Assembly (NCBI RefSeq): GCF_900090225.1 | Contig: NZ_FMHY01000002.1 | Location: 3,100,001-3,164,000, forward strand | Direction of reading: 5' to 3' | DNA length: 64,000 nt | DNA from: Micromonospora eburnea | GTDB taxonomy: Bacteria > Actinomycetota > Actinomycetes > Mycobacteriales > Micromonosporaceae | Shown here: positions 36,201 to 43,800 of the stretch, one piece after another | Numbering within the stretch: the first letter of the stretch is position 1 | Layout: every line of letters starts with the position of its first letter | Notes under the pieces: generated by a model | Database searches by the model: none | What the model was told of the DNA's origin: nothing | Seen by the model: only the letters and a program-made list of their open reading frames with translations | Made by a program: the position numbers and the translations under genes

Positions 36201-37831
36201 GCATCGAGAGTCCGCTGTGGTGTGTCACGTCGGGCGCGGTGTCCGTCGGTGACACCGATCCCGTGACTGATCCGGTCGGCGCCCAGTTGTGGGGGCTGGG
36301 CCGGGCCGTGGCACTGGAGCACCCGCGCCGGTGGGGCGGCCTGGTGGACCTGCCGGAACGCGTCGACGACCGCGCTGTCGACCGGCTTGTCCACGCGTTG
36401 TGCGGCGCGTCGGGTGAGGACCAACTGGCCGTGCGCGCCGACGGGCTCCACGCCAGACGACTGGCGCCGGCCGAGCCAGCAGGACCGAGTGACCGGTGGC
36501 AGCTCTCGGGCACCGCGCTGGTGACCGGTGGGACCGGGGCGCTCGGGGCACGGGTGGCTCGCTGGCTGGCTGGCAGGGGCGCCGATCACCTGGTGCTGGT
36601 CAGCCGTCGCGGTATGGCCGCCCCGGGCGCGCCCGAGCTGGCCGCCGAGCTGACTGCCGGGGGAGTACGGGTGACGATTACGGCGTGCGACGTCGCCGAT
36701 CATGCGGCACTCGCCGCCGTCATCGAGGGGATTTCCGACGACTGCCCGCTCACCGCGGTCGTACACGCGGCGGGCGTGCTCGCCAACGCGCCGGTCGACG
36801 CGCTGGACGTGGCTGCGGTGGACGCGGCTATCGACGGTAAGGTCCGGGCCGCCATCAACTTGCACGACCTGACCAAGGCCCACGACCTGACCGCGTTCGT
36901 CCTGTTCTCCTCGATCGCCGGGGTGTGGGGCAGCGGGAACCAGGGCCTCTACGCGGCCTCGAACGCCTTCCTGGACGCGCTCGCGTCGCAGCGCAGGGCC
37001 GAGGGACTGCCGGGGACCTCGATCGCCTGGGGCGCCTGGGACGGCGGCGGGCTGGCCACGGGGGCGCCCGCGGTGCAGTTGCGCCGCAGGGGAATTCGCG
37101 CCATGGCGCCCGAGGCGGCCGTGCGTGAACTCGGCGCGGTGCTGGACCAGGACGAGACCTTCGCCGTCGTCGCGGACGTGGACTGGGCGAGGTTCGTGCC
37201 GTCCTTCACGGTCAACCGGCGCCAGCCCTTGATCGAGGATCTGCCCCAGGTCCGTCGCCTGGCCGCGGAGGAGGAGACCGGGCAGGACCGCCGGGACACG
37301 AACGGCACCCCGCCGTACGTCGCACGGCTGGCCGGCCTGCCAGCCGAGGAGCGCGCCCGCGTCCTCGCCGAGCTGGTGCGCGACACGATGGCCCGGGTGC
37401 TCGGACACGACGGCACCGGGGAGGTCAGCGCGGACGCGGCCTTCCGGGACCTCGGCCTCGACTCGCTCACCGCGGTGGAGATGCGTACCGAACTGGCCGA
37501 CGCGACCGGCCTCAAGCTGCCCACCACGGTGGTCTTCGACCATCCGACGCCGGCCGCGCTCGCCGCCCACCTGGACGCCGAGCTGCATACGGGCGTCGCG
37601 GTGGCCGACCTGCCGGTGCTGACACAGATCGAAGCTCTGGAGGCCGCGCTCGCCCGGGTGACCCGGCAGGACACCGCCAGGACCAGGATCACCACCCGGC
37701 TGCGCCACCTGATGCTGGCATGGGGCGGCGACGCACCTGATGAGTCCGGCGAGGCGGTCGCGGGCCGGCTGGCGACGGCCACGGACGAGGAGATGTTCGA
37801 CTTCATCCAACGGGAGCTGGGGACGGGCTGA
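24290..37831 (+). CDS. Type I PKS 1, three modules (KS-AT-KR0-ACP, 2x KS-AT-KR-ACP)
   Basis: Modular polyketide synthase of 4513 residues. N-terminal docking helix (1-33). Module 1: KS from 34 with Cys195; malonyl-type AT with GHSIGE (Ser645) and HAFH; KR degenerate (GDLGGLD near 1118, catalytic Tyr lost near 1225); ACP Ser1390 in GFESL. Module 2: KS from 1450, Cys1622; atypical AT with GPSQGE (Ser2072) and YASH, the best methoxymalonyl candidate; active B-type KR (GGTGSLG 2618, LDD 2702, Tyr2759); ACP Ser2924. Module 3: KS from 2983, Cys3155; malonyl AT Ser3601, HAFH; active A-type KR (GGTGALG 4080, Trp eight residues before Tyr4221, no LDD); ACP Ser4392. C-terminal docking domain about 4420-4513. 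No DH or ER. GTG start, with GGAGG only four bases upstream. TTA codons at residues 1818 and 3642. Its KS in module 3 shares a nearly identical DNA tract with PKS3. Confidence 0.97.
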   Translation: MVDEEKYARYLKRVTGDLYRTRERLRDLEERGREPIAVVGMACRYPGGVRSPEDLWRLVSASRDAVSGCPADRGWQATPSVPLDGSFLPDVADFDAGFFGIAPREARAMDPQQRLLLETAWELFELAGIDPMALRGSDSGVFVGLTDQDYGAAARAPDNGLAGHLLTGLTTSVASGRIAYTFGFQGPALTVDTACSSSMVAVHLAGQSLREGECSLAVAGGAAVMTTPAVFHEFALQGGLAGDGRCKPFAAAADGTGWGEGVGLVLLERLSDARRNGRRVLALLRGSAVNQDGASNGLTAPNGAAQERVIHQALSNARLTPSEVDAVEAHGTGTELGDPIEARALLATYGRSRPADHPLWLGSVKSNIGHTQAAAGVAGLVKMIMAMRHGVLPRTLHVDRPTPHVDWSSGAVRLLTEQIAWPSTGRPRRAAVSSFSISGTNAHVIVEQAPEAEEGADRPVDGAYVPWLLSAKTEEGLRQQARNLVQHVDERAGTADIGLSLATTRAHLRTRAAVVARDRAGYVAGLTALADGVPATGVSVGTAGPGQGGTAFLCAGQGSQRLAMGRVLAEAYPVFGDAFGEMCALFDGRLDVPLREVVFARESSRESELLDQTVFTQAALFAVEVALIRLFASWGLRPDVLAGHSIGEVAAAHVAGVLTAADAAVLVAARGRLMQALPTGGAMVAINATEPEVTASLAEYLDLVGIAAVNGPRSVVISGAEDPVLRVAATWRARGTRTKRLTVSHAFHSPLMTPMLAEFGEVVGGLTLSPPRVPVVSTRTGAVVTDEMATAGYWVRQARDAVRFHDCVNTLKSLGVTRFVEIGPDGSLSAMGRESADDGAATFIPVLLGGDEVAAVNTAVAQAHVAGAAVDWAAFFPDDARRVGLPTYPFRRQRHWPGPPRQSIDSWGYRIGWTRLPSGERPSLSGRWLLVSGAANPFADAVDMTLREHGADVVRVPVEQSERDRDTLAARLRAACQDQGAVGAVSLLALGEDPAGATLTLVNAFGAAGVSARLCCVTRGAVATSDADPVPSPEQAAVWGLGRTAALEHTTRWGGLVDVLDLDTDDARGLLAYALSRAGGEDQVAIRPAGILGRRLHRTTVTEPAGEPWAPTGTTLLVGDLGGLDAEFVRWLDDCGAEHVVLAGAVDRTRLARMLAELPAEHPLTTVIHVGGPGLPVTLAELDAASLRERLTGDTSPDALLATVGEHASLRTVVLFCPLANVFGGVGYGAQAAVAAHCDSLALRRDGQGVRILSLTWGRWAGQHSAGDADGHGLREIAVPLALAALRAAMGSGHRTLLVADLDWTRFLPSYTSLRPSRLVADLPEARVAEAGGDGPPDNRIAQRLAGLSAADGDRLLLDLVRAHAAAVLGHSSANEVGPSQSFRDAGFESLTAVRLRDELATATGLRLPATMVFDHPTPRELAAFLRTCATGVPEDAPVQQRDAGAAHDEPIAIVSMACRYPGGVATPEDLWQLVQAGGDAIGPFPTDRGWDLDRLHHPDPDRQGASYARSGGFVHEATEFDCDFFGISPREALAMDPQQRLLLEASWEVLERARIDPRSMRGTQTGVFAGISGRDYAGSLAGTPDHVAGLLLTGNATGVVSGRVAFTFGFEGPAVTVDTACSSSLVALHLAAQSLRSGECTLALAGGVTVMSTPIEFVEFSRQRGLAPDGRCKSFAAAADGTGFGEGVGVLLLERLSDARRNGHQVLAVVRGSAVNQDGASNGLSAPNGPSQRRVIRQALANSGLHVSDVDVVEAHGTGTTLGDPIEAQALLATYGQRDPEQPLWLGSVKSNIGHTQAAAGVAGVIKMVLALQHRRLPKTMHVDEPTPHVDWSTGAVRLLTEEQEWPPNGRPRRAGVSSFGISGTNAHVIIEESEPTAQPPDTSRTPSLVLCALSARSSDALRAQALRLADTLTGNPDLRPADVAAALATRTRFEHRAVVVAGDREDLLRGLTALARGKPATNLVCGVACTRDGADLAPVLVFPGKGAQQIETIARLLDTAPIFAESIAGCERALAPLVDWSLVDVLRRADTAPPFERDDVLQPVLWAVMVALADLWGSFGVRPAAVVGPSQGEIVAATVAGALSLENAARVVTTRGRVVMPLRGTGGLMSIARPAGEVRRLLAERPSSLEIAVINSPAAVVVAGTPEDLDDLRAVCEARGIRARRMPADYASHTRQLEQVRPAMVGALEPVRPRSTTIPFCSSIAGDVIDAATLDAEYWYRNLRCPVRFDKAVTTLARRGHRAYVEVGTHPVLLAATQENVEAVLGSGHDEAVVVKTLRNDTDALWQFHLSVAEAHVRGVHVDLTAGLPADRGGVVLPTYPFQRRRYWLASDGEEQPVQRVSGTDESFWTAVERADLTALTTTLGVDGDQPFRAVLPALALWRGNSRDRSTMNSWRYRETWTRLGESPATGLPGTWLVVTPDEQAFAELALLRAEGTDVVELRIESRCPDRHELAERLRTASTGHDFAGVLSALALDEERVGPSAAVPRGFANNVTLMQALGDADVEAPLWCFTRGAVATGATEPLPAPAQALVWGLGRVMGLEHPDRWGGVIDLPVGGTTDRTGVRRMVSAVLVEDEDQLAVRDSGVYVRRLARAPLAERGTRTWRPSGTVLITGGTGSLGAHVARWLARSGAEHLVLTSRRGQEFPGATKLAAELAGHGCAVTTTACDVGDRDAVRRLLADLPPRHPLTAVVHAAGVLDDAVVEDLTTEQIDRVLHAKMTAALNLHELTSDLDLQAFVLFSSAGATFGAPGQGNYAPGNAFLDALARHRRAAGLPATSVAWGAWQDSESARGAVRSTLDRFGTPALDTRLAIEALAQVLAHDEVHTFVADIRWNRYLGARTAVRPSPLFDDIPEVAALRVNSSANDADTSFAARMAASTGAERDRMLVETVRSHTASVLGYDSPDDVGTRRAFTDAGLDSVMAVELRNRLVRDTGCALSATVVFDHPTPAALAEHLGSLLANESSGAATPARAAVPVGEPIAIIGMACRYPGGIESAEELWQLLVAGEEALSELPAGRGWPPGAEYRTGAGEHLRIATGAGGFLHDVAGFDAGLFGISPREALAMDPQQRLLLEVTWEALERAGIDPTSVRGSHTSVFAGVAGSDYATVLRAASDSTDGHLMTGNATSVVAGRVSYAFGFEGPAVTVDTACSSSLVALHLAAQSLRGGECSLALAGGVTVMATPEVLAEFSRQGALAADGRCKAFAESADGTGLGEGVGILLLERLSDARRNGHPVLAVLRGSAVNQDGASNGLTAPNGLAQQRVIQQALANAGLRPSDVDVVEAHGTGTALGDPIEAQALLATYGQRDPDRPLWLGSVKSNIGHTQAAAGVAGVIKMVLALRHGRLPRTLHVDEPSRHVDWSAGAVRLLTEERDWSANGRPRRAGVSSFGISGTNAHVIIEHVPDEAGDTGEHRGLPLVPCVVSGRTDAAMRAGARRLHDAVAADPDLSLVDIGFTAATTRAALEHRGVVLATGREELLAGLDALADRRRTRATFESTASDRLQAFVFPGQGEQRPGVGAALHARFLVFADAFDEVCEHFDRWLDQPLATVMFAGPDSALAQRTDYAQAGALALGIGLYRLLGSWGAAPDYVMGHSIGEVVAGCVSGLLPISDAVDLVAARGRLMRALPPGGVMVSLRATEDEVVPLLTAGVSLAAVNGPNSVVLSGDEDAVTALVDRFAERKTRRLRVGHAFHSARMDGMLDEFRGVVEGVSFRPAAIPLVSTVTGRVATAEELADPEHWVRNVRETVRFADAVTTLAGLGVGRVLELGPTGVLSAMGAECVEDGMRFVPALRADAAEQQSVVRAVAELHACGASLDWPAFFAGTGAHRTVLPTYPFQRRRYWPTVRQEAIGGGTWRYRVSWKPVPDEHQPKLHGTWLLVTPDGRDTGWTTRVADGIAARGAEVVPLRMSDVRPERAILAKRLADLTDDTAPAGIVLAAPVRDGADPARPVAEMVLLVQALGDAGIESPLWCVTSGAVSVGDTDPVTDPVGAQLWGLGRAVALEHPRRWGGLVDLPERVDDRAVDRLVHALCGASGEDQLAVRADGLHARRLAPAEPAGPSDRWQLSGTALVTGGTGALGARVARWLAGRGADHLVLVSRRGMAAPGAPELAAELTAGGVRVTITACDVADHAALAAVIEGISDDCPLTAVVHAAGVLANAPVDALDVAAVDAAIDGKVRAAINLHDLTKAHDLTAFVLFSSIAGVWGSGNQGLYAASNAFLDALASQRRAEGLPGTSIAWGAWDGGGLATGAPAVQLRRRGIRAMAPEAAVRELGAVLDQDETFAVVADVDWARFVPSFTVNRRQPLIEDLPQVRRLAAEEETGQDRRDTNGTPPYVARLAGLPAEERARVLAELVRDTMARVLGHDGTGEVSADAAFRDLGLDSLTAVEMRTELADATGLKLPTTVVFDHPTPAALAAHLDAELHTGVAVADLPVLTQIEALEAALARVTRQDTARTRITTRLRHLMLAWGGDAPDESGEAVAGRLATATDEEMFDFIQRELGTG
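33719..34507 (+). repeat. KS gene-conversion tract, copy 1 (PKS1 module 3)
   Basis: Two blocks inside the module 3 KS match PKS3 module 7: 33719-33828 equals 61086-61195 (110 bases, no difference seen), and 33969-34507 matches 61336-61874 (539 bases, two differences seen: one near 34072 and one near 34453). Codons here are less GC-biased (many TTG, GTT, TAT) than in flanking KS DNA. The same amino-acid region in other modules of this cluster differs at many third positions. Confidence 0.9.
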
Positions 37832-37874
37832 TCCGGTCTCGCCCCGCCAGCTCACGAGCCCCAGGAAGCAGCCC

Positions 37875-40800
37875 ATGGCGAACGAGGACGAACTCCGCAA
37901 ATACCTGCGGATGGTCACCACCGACCTGCACCAGACTCGCAAACGGCTTGCCGACGCCGAGTCGAGGGAGTGCGAGCCGATCGCGGTGGTCGGGATGGCG
38001 TGCCGATATCCCGGGGCGGTGCGGTCACCGGAGGACCTGTGGTCGCTGGTCGCCGGCGGCATTGACGCCGTCGGCGAGTTCCCCGGCGACCGGGGTTGGG
38101 ACCTCGACCGGCTGTACGATCCCGACCCCGGCCGGAAGGGCACCTGCTACACCCGCAACGGCGCTTTCCTGGAGGGAGTCGCGGACTTCGACGCCGAGTT
38201 CTTCGGCATCTCCCCGCGGGAGGCCCTGGTGATGGACCCGCAGCAGCGGTTGTTGCTGGAAGTCGCCTGGGAGGTGTTCGAGCGGGCCGGCATCGACCCG
38301 AGCTCTGTGCGGGGCAGCCGGACCGGTGTGTTCGCCGGCGTGTCCGGTCGGGACTACGGCGGCGACCTCTCCGACCCGCCGGATGGTGCGGACGGCTACC
38401 TGCTGACCGGCAACGCCGTCAGCGTCGTGTCCGGTCGGGTCGCCTACACGCTCGGCCTCGAAGGCCCGGCCATGACCGTGGACACCGCGTGTTCCTCGTC
38501 GCTCGTCGCCGTGCACCTCGCCTGCCAGGCCCTCCGGCACGGAGACTGCTCGATGGCGCTCGCCGGTGGCGTCGCGGTGATGGCCACCCCGGCGGTGCTG
38601 ATCGACTTCAGCCGCCAGCGCGGACTCGCACCGGACGGGCGGTGCAAGGCGTTCGCCGCGGCCGCGGACGGCACCGGGTGGGGCGAGGGCGCCGGCGTCG
38701 TGCTGCTGGAACGGCTCTCCGACGCGTTGCGCCACGGGCGACCGGTGCTGGGCCTGATCAAGGCATCGGCGGTGAACCAGGACGGCGCGTCCAACGGCCT
38801 GACCGCCCCCAACGGTCTGGCCCAGCAGGCGGTGATCCGGCAGGCGCTGGTGAACGCCGGGCTGTCCGCCGGGCAGGTCGACGTCGTCGAGGCACACGGC
38901 ACCGGCACCACGCTCGGCGACCCGATCGAGGCCCGTGCGCTGATCGACACGTACGGGCAGCACCGGCCAGCCGGCCACCCGCTGTGGCTCGGGTCGGTGA
39001 AGTCGAACATCGGGCACACCCAGGCCGCAGCCGGCGTCGCCGGACTGATCAAGATGCTGATGGCCCTCCGGCACGGCCGCCTGCCCAGGACCTTGCACGT
39101 GGACGAGCCGACACCGCACGTGGATTGGTCGGCCGGCGCGGTGTCGCTGCTCACCGAGGACCGGCCGTGGCCAGGCGCGGACCAGCCGCGGCGCGCTGGC
39201 GTCTCCGCCTTCGGGGTGAGTGGCACCAACGCCCACGTAATCCTGGAGGAAGCGCCCACGCCACAAACGGAACCGGCGACCGGGCCACCGGCCCGAGGAC
39301 CCTTCGACCACACGGCGCCGCTGCCATGGGTGCTGTCGGGGCGCACCGCCGAGGCACTGCGTGCCCAGGCGAGCCGGTTGACCGACTTCGCCGCGGCCGA
39401 GGACCTCGACCCGGCCGACATCGCCATGTCGCTCGTGACGACCAGGGCCAAGCTGGCGCACCGGGCCGTGGTGCTCGGCGCGGACCGTGACGCGCTCGTG
39501 GCCGGGACGACCGCGCTCGCCGACGGCACCCCCGCCCCACGGCTGGTGCGGGGAGCGGCGTTCGGCACGGCCAGGCCCTGTTTCGTCTTTCCCGGTCAGG
39601 GCTCGCAGTGGCCGGGCATGGGAGGCGCGTTGTTCGACTCGTCGCCGCTGTTCGCCGAACACGTGCGGGCGTGTGCGGAGGCGCTGGCGCCGTGGATCGA
39701 CTGGTCGCTGGTCGACGTGGTCCGAGGCGAACCAGGAGCCGCGTCGCTGGACCGGGTGGACGTGGTGCAACCCGCGCTGTTCGCGGTCATGGTCTCCCTC
39801 GCCGAGCTGTGGCGCGCCTGCGGTGTCGAACCCGCCGCCGTGGTCGGGCACTCCCAGGGGGAGATCGCCGCGGCGTACGTCGCGGGCGCGCTGTCGCTGC
39901 CGGACGCGGCGAGGATCGTGGCGCTGCGCAGCCGTTGCCTGCGCGCGCTGTCCGGCGGCGGTGGGATGGCCGCGGTCGCTCTGCCGCTCGACGAGGCACA
40001 GGCCCGGCTGACGCGATGGCAGGACCGCGTCTCGGTGGCTGCGGTCAACGGAGCGCGCTCGGTCGTACTGTCCGGACATGTGCGGGAACTCGACGAGTTC
40101 CTGACCGGGTGCGAACGGGACGGTATCCGGGTCCGGCGGCTGCCGGTGGACTACGCGTCGCACTCCGCCCAGGTGGACTCGTTGCGTGCGGAACTGGTCG
40201 ACGTGCTCGGCACGGTCCGGCCGCGAGGCTCGGCGGTGCCGTTCTTCTCCACCGTCACCGGCGGGCAACTGGCGACCACGGAGCTGACCGCGGACTACTG
40301 GTACCGCAACCTCCGTGACATGGTTCGGTTCGAAGCCGCGACCCGCGCGTTGATCGAGCACGGGTTCGGCCCGTTCGTCGAGGTGAGCCCGCATCCGGTG
40401 CTCACGAACGGGCTGCGTGAGACGATCGAGGACGCCGGGCGCGCGACGATGGTCGTCGGTTCGCTGCGGTCCGGTGAGGGCGGTGTCGAGCGGATGGCCG
40501 TCTCACTCGCCGAGGCGTACGTGTCCGGTCTGGACGTCGACTGGCAGGCCGTGCTCGCGGCGCATCCCGGGCGACCGGTCTCGCTTCCGACCTACGCCTT
40601 TCAGCGGGAACGGTTCTGGCTGGAGCCGGCCGCACCGGATTCCGGGCGTCCGGTCGACGCCGCGGAGGCACGGTTCTGGCAGGCGGTCGAACACGCCGAC
40701 CTGGGCGCACTGGAGCAGACGCTGGAGTGCCAGGACGCCGTGGTGCTCGACGGATGGCGGGTGACGCTGCCCGCGTTGTCCGCCTGGCGCAGGCGCAGGC

Positions 40801-43800
40801 GGGAACAAGCCGCCATCGACTCGTGGCGGTACCGCGTCGAGTGGCGGCCACTCGGGCGGACCCGGGACACCGTGCTCGACGGGACCTGGCTGGTCCTCGC
40901 CCCGGCAGACATGGCGGACGACGGAATCACGGCGGGTGTCCGCGACGCGCTCGGCCGGCAGGGTGCACAGGTGGTGCCGGTCGAGGTCGACGCCCTCGAC
41001 CGGGGACAGCTGGTCGAGGAGCTAGCCGCGCACCCGGGTGCGCGCGGGGTCATCTCGCTGCTGGGGCTGGACGAACGGCCCTTGCCGTCCCACCCCGCGC
41101 TGACCGTCGGCATCGCGTCGACACTGACGCTGGTGCAGGCGCTCGCCGATGCGGAGCTGCGCGTGCCCATGTGGTTGGTGACCAGCGGTGCGGTGTCCGC
41201 GGGAGACTGGGACCCGCTGGCCAGCACCGCCCAGGCGCAGGTGTGGGGATTGGGCCGGGTCGCTGGCCTTGAGCACCCGGAACGCTGGGGTGGTCTCATC
41301 GACGTCCCGAGCCCGTTGGACGAACGTGCCGCACAACGCGTGGTCTCGGTGCTGGCGGACGGAAATGGCGAGGATCAGGTGGCGATCCGCGACTCCGGGG
41401 CGTTCGTCCGGCGACTGCGCCGTGCGCCACGTGGAACCGTGCCTCCGGCACCTGGTTGGCGGCCGCGTGGCACCGTTCTCGTGACCGGCGGCACCGGATC
41501 ACTCGGTGCCCGCGTGGCCAGGTGGTTGATCGAAGGCGGCGCCGAGCACGTGGTGCTGGTCAGCCGCCGGGGGGCCGCCGCGCCTGGCGCCGCCGAGCTG
41601 GCGGAGGAGCTGACCGGGTTGGGTGCCAGGGTGACCGTCGTCGCCTGCGACGTGGCCGACCGCGACGCGGTTGCCGGCATGCTCCGCGAGTTGCCGCCGA
41701 TCAACGCCGTCGTGCACGCCGCTGGCGTCGGCGAACGTGCCTCGTTGCTCGATACCGACCTGCGTGGGCTCGCCGACGTGGTTGGCGGCAAGGTCGTGGG
41801 CGCACGCAACCTGGACGAGTTGATGGACGGCGCGCAGCTCGACGCGTTCGTGCTGTTCTCCTCCGGCGCCGCCACCTGGGGCAGCGCCGGGCAAGGCGCC
41901 TACGCGGCGGGCAACGCGTTCCTGGACGCGTTGGCGTTGGACCGCCGGCGCCGTGGGCTGCCCGCCACCTCGATCGCGTGGGGAAGCTGGGCCGGCGGCG
42001 GCATGGTCGACGCGACGGTCGACGAGTCGCTGAGCAGGCGCGGCATCCGAACGATGGACCCGGAATCGGCCGTCGCGGCCCTCCAGCAGGCACTCGACGA
42101 CGGCGAGACCGCACTCACCGTGGCGGACCTGGACTGGTCGCGGTTCGTCCCGGCCTTCACCATCGCGCGCCGGCGTCCGCTGATCGAGGACATTCCCGAG
42201 GTCGCGGACGTGCTCAGCAGCGGCCAGCCGCCCGTCGCGGACGATGCCGGATCCTCCGCTCTCGCACGTGACCTGCGCGGGCTGACCGAGGGGGAGCGGC
42301 TCGGTGTCCTCCTCGATCTGGTGCGCGGTCATGTTGTCGCGGTACTCGGATACACCTCGCCCGATCAGGTTGCGGCGGCCAGAGCGTTCCGCGAACTCGG
42401 GGTCGACTCCCTGACCGCGGTCGAACTGCGGGACCGGCTCGCTGCGGAGACCGCGCTGCGTCTGCCCACCACGATCGTGTTCGACCACCCCACCCCGGAT
42501 GACCTGGCGCGGCACCTGTACGCGGAGATGTTTGCCCAGCCGGCGCGGCAGGAGGCGGCGACGCCCGCGACGGTGGTCGCCGACGCCGAGGACCCGATCG
42601 CCATCATCGGGATGTCCTGCCGGTTTCCCGGCGGCGTCACCTCTCCGGAGGAGCTGTGGGCACTGGTTGCCGGCGGCGTCGACGCCATCGGCGAGTTCCC
42701 GGCCGACCGCGGGTGGGCCATCGACGCGCTGTACGACCCGGACCCCGGCGGGAAGCCGGGCAGGACCTACACCCGGCACGGCGGGTTCCTCTACGACGCG
42801 GCTGACTTCGATGCTGACCTGTTCGGGATCAGCCCGAGGGAGGCGGTGGCGATGGACCCGCAGCAGCGGCTGCTACTGGAGACGACGTGGGAGGCGTTCG
42901 AGCGGGCCGGTATCGCCCCCGACGCGGTGCGGGGCCGCCAGATCGGCGTCTTCGCGGGGGTCGCGGGCGGCGACTACCACCGGGGCACCGACGGTGTCGC
43001 CGAGGGCATCGACGGATACCTGGGGACGGGGAACGCCGCGAGTGTCGCGTCCGGCCGGATCGCATACACGTTCGGCCTGGAGGGCCCGGCGGTCACGGTG
43101 GACACAGCGTGCTCGTCGTCGCTGGTCGCCGTGCACCTCGCCGCGGCGTCGCTGCGCAAGGGCGAGTGTGAGCTGGCCCTGGTGGGCGGCGTCGCGGTGC
43201 TCTCGACGCTCGCCGCGTTCGTGGATTTCTCCCGGCAACGCGGCCTGGCGCCGGACGGGCGGTGCAAGTCCTTCGCCGCCGCCGCCGACGGCACCGCGTG
43301 GGGCGAGGGCGCCGGCATGCTGCTGCTGGCGCGGCTTCCGGACGCGCGCCGCGAAGGGCGCCGGGTGCTGGCCGTGCTCCGCGGCTCCGCGATCAACCAG
43401 GACGGCGCGTCGAACGGCCTGTCCGCGCCCAACGGCCTCGCGCAGCAGCGGGTGATCCGGCGGGCGCTGGCCGACGCGGGCCTGACCCCCTCGGATGTGG
43501 ATGTGGTCGAGGCGCACGGCACCGGCACCACGCTGGGTGATCCGATCGAGGCACAGGCGTTGCTGGCGACCTACGGGCAACGTGACGGCGGCCAGCCGCT
43601 GTGGCTCGGCTCCGTCAAGTCGAACATCGGGCACACGGCGGGGTCGGCCGGCATGGCCGGTGTGATCAAGACGGTGATGGCGCTTCAGCATGCTCACCTT
43701 CCGAGGACACTGCACATCGACGAGCCGACCCCGCACGTGGACTGGTCGGCGGGCGCGGTGCGGCTACTGACCGAGGCACGCGACTGGCCGGACACCGGCC

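Noticed and set aside
37740..37874. Upstream in-frame start for PKS2 overlapping the end of PKS1
   Set aside because: The extra 45 residues are unconserved, and the ATG at 37875 begins the docking helix shared with PKS3.
35213..38143. A 976-codon open frame on the minus strand across PKS1 and PKS2
   Set aside because: It is antisense to KS, AT, KR and ACP domains with all motifs on plus; composition is Arg/His/Gly-rich with no domain. Such mirror frames are expected in GC-rich coding DNA.
38025..40394. A 789-codon minus-strand frame inside PKS2
   Set aside because: Antisense to module 4; no recognisable domain and no start signal.
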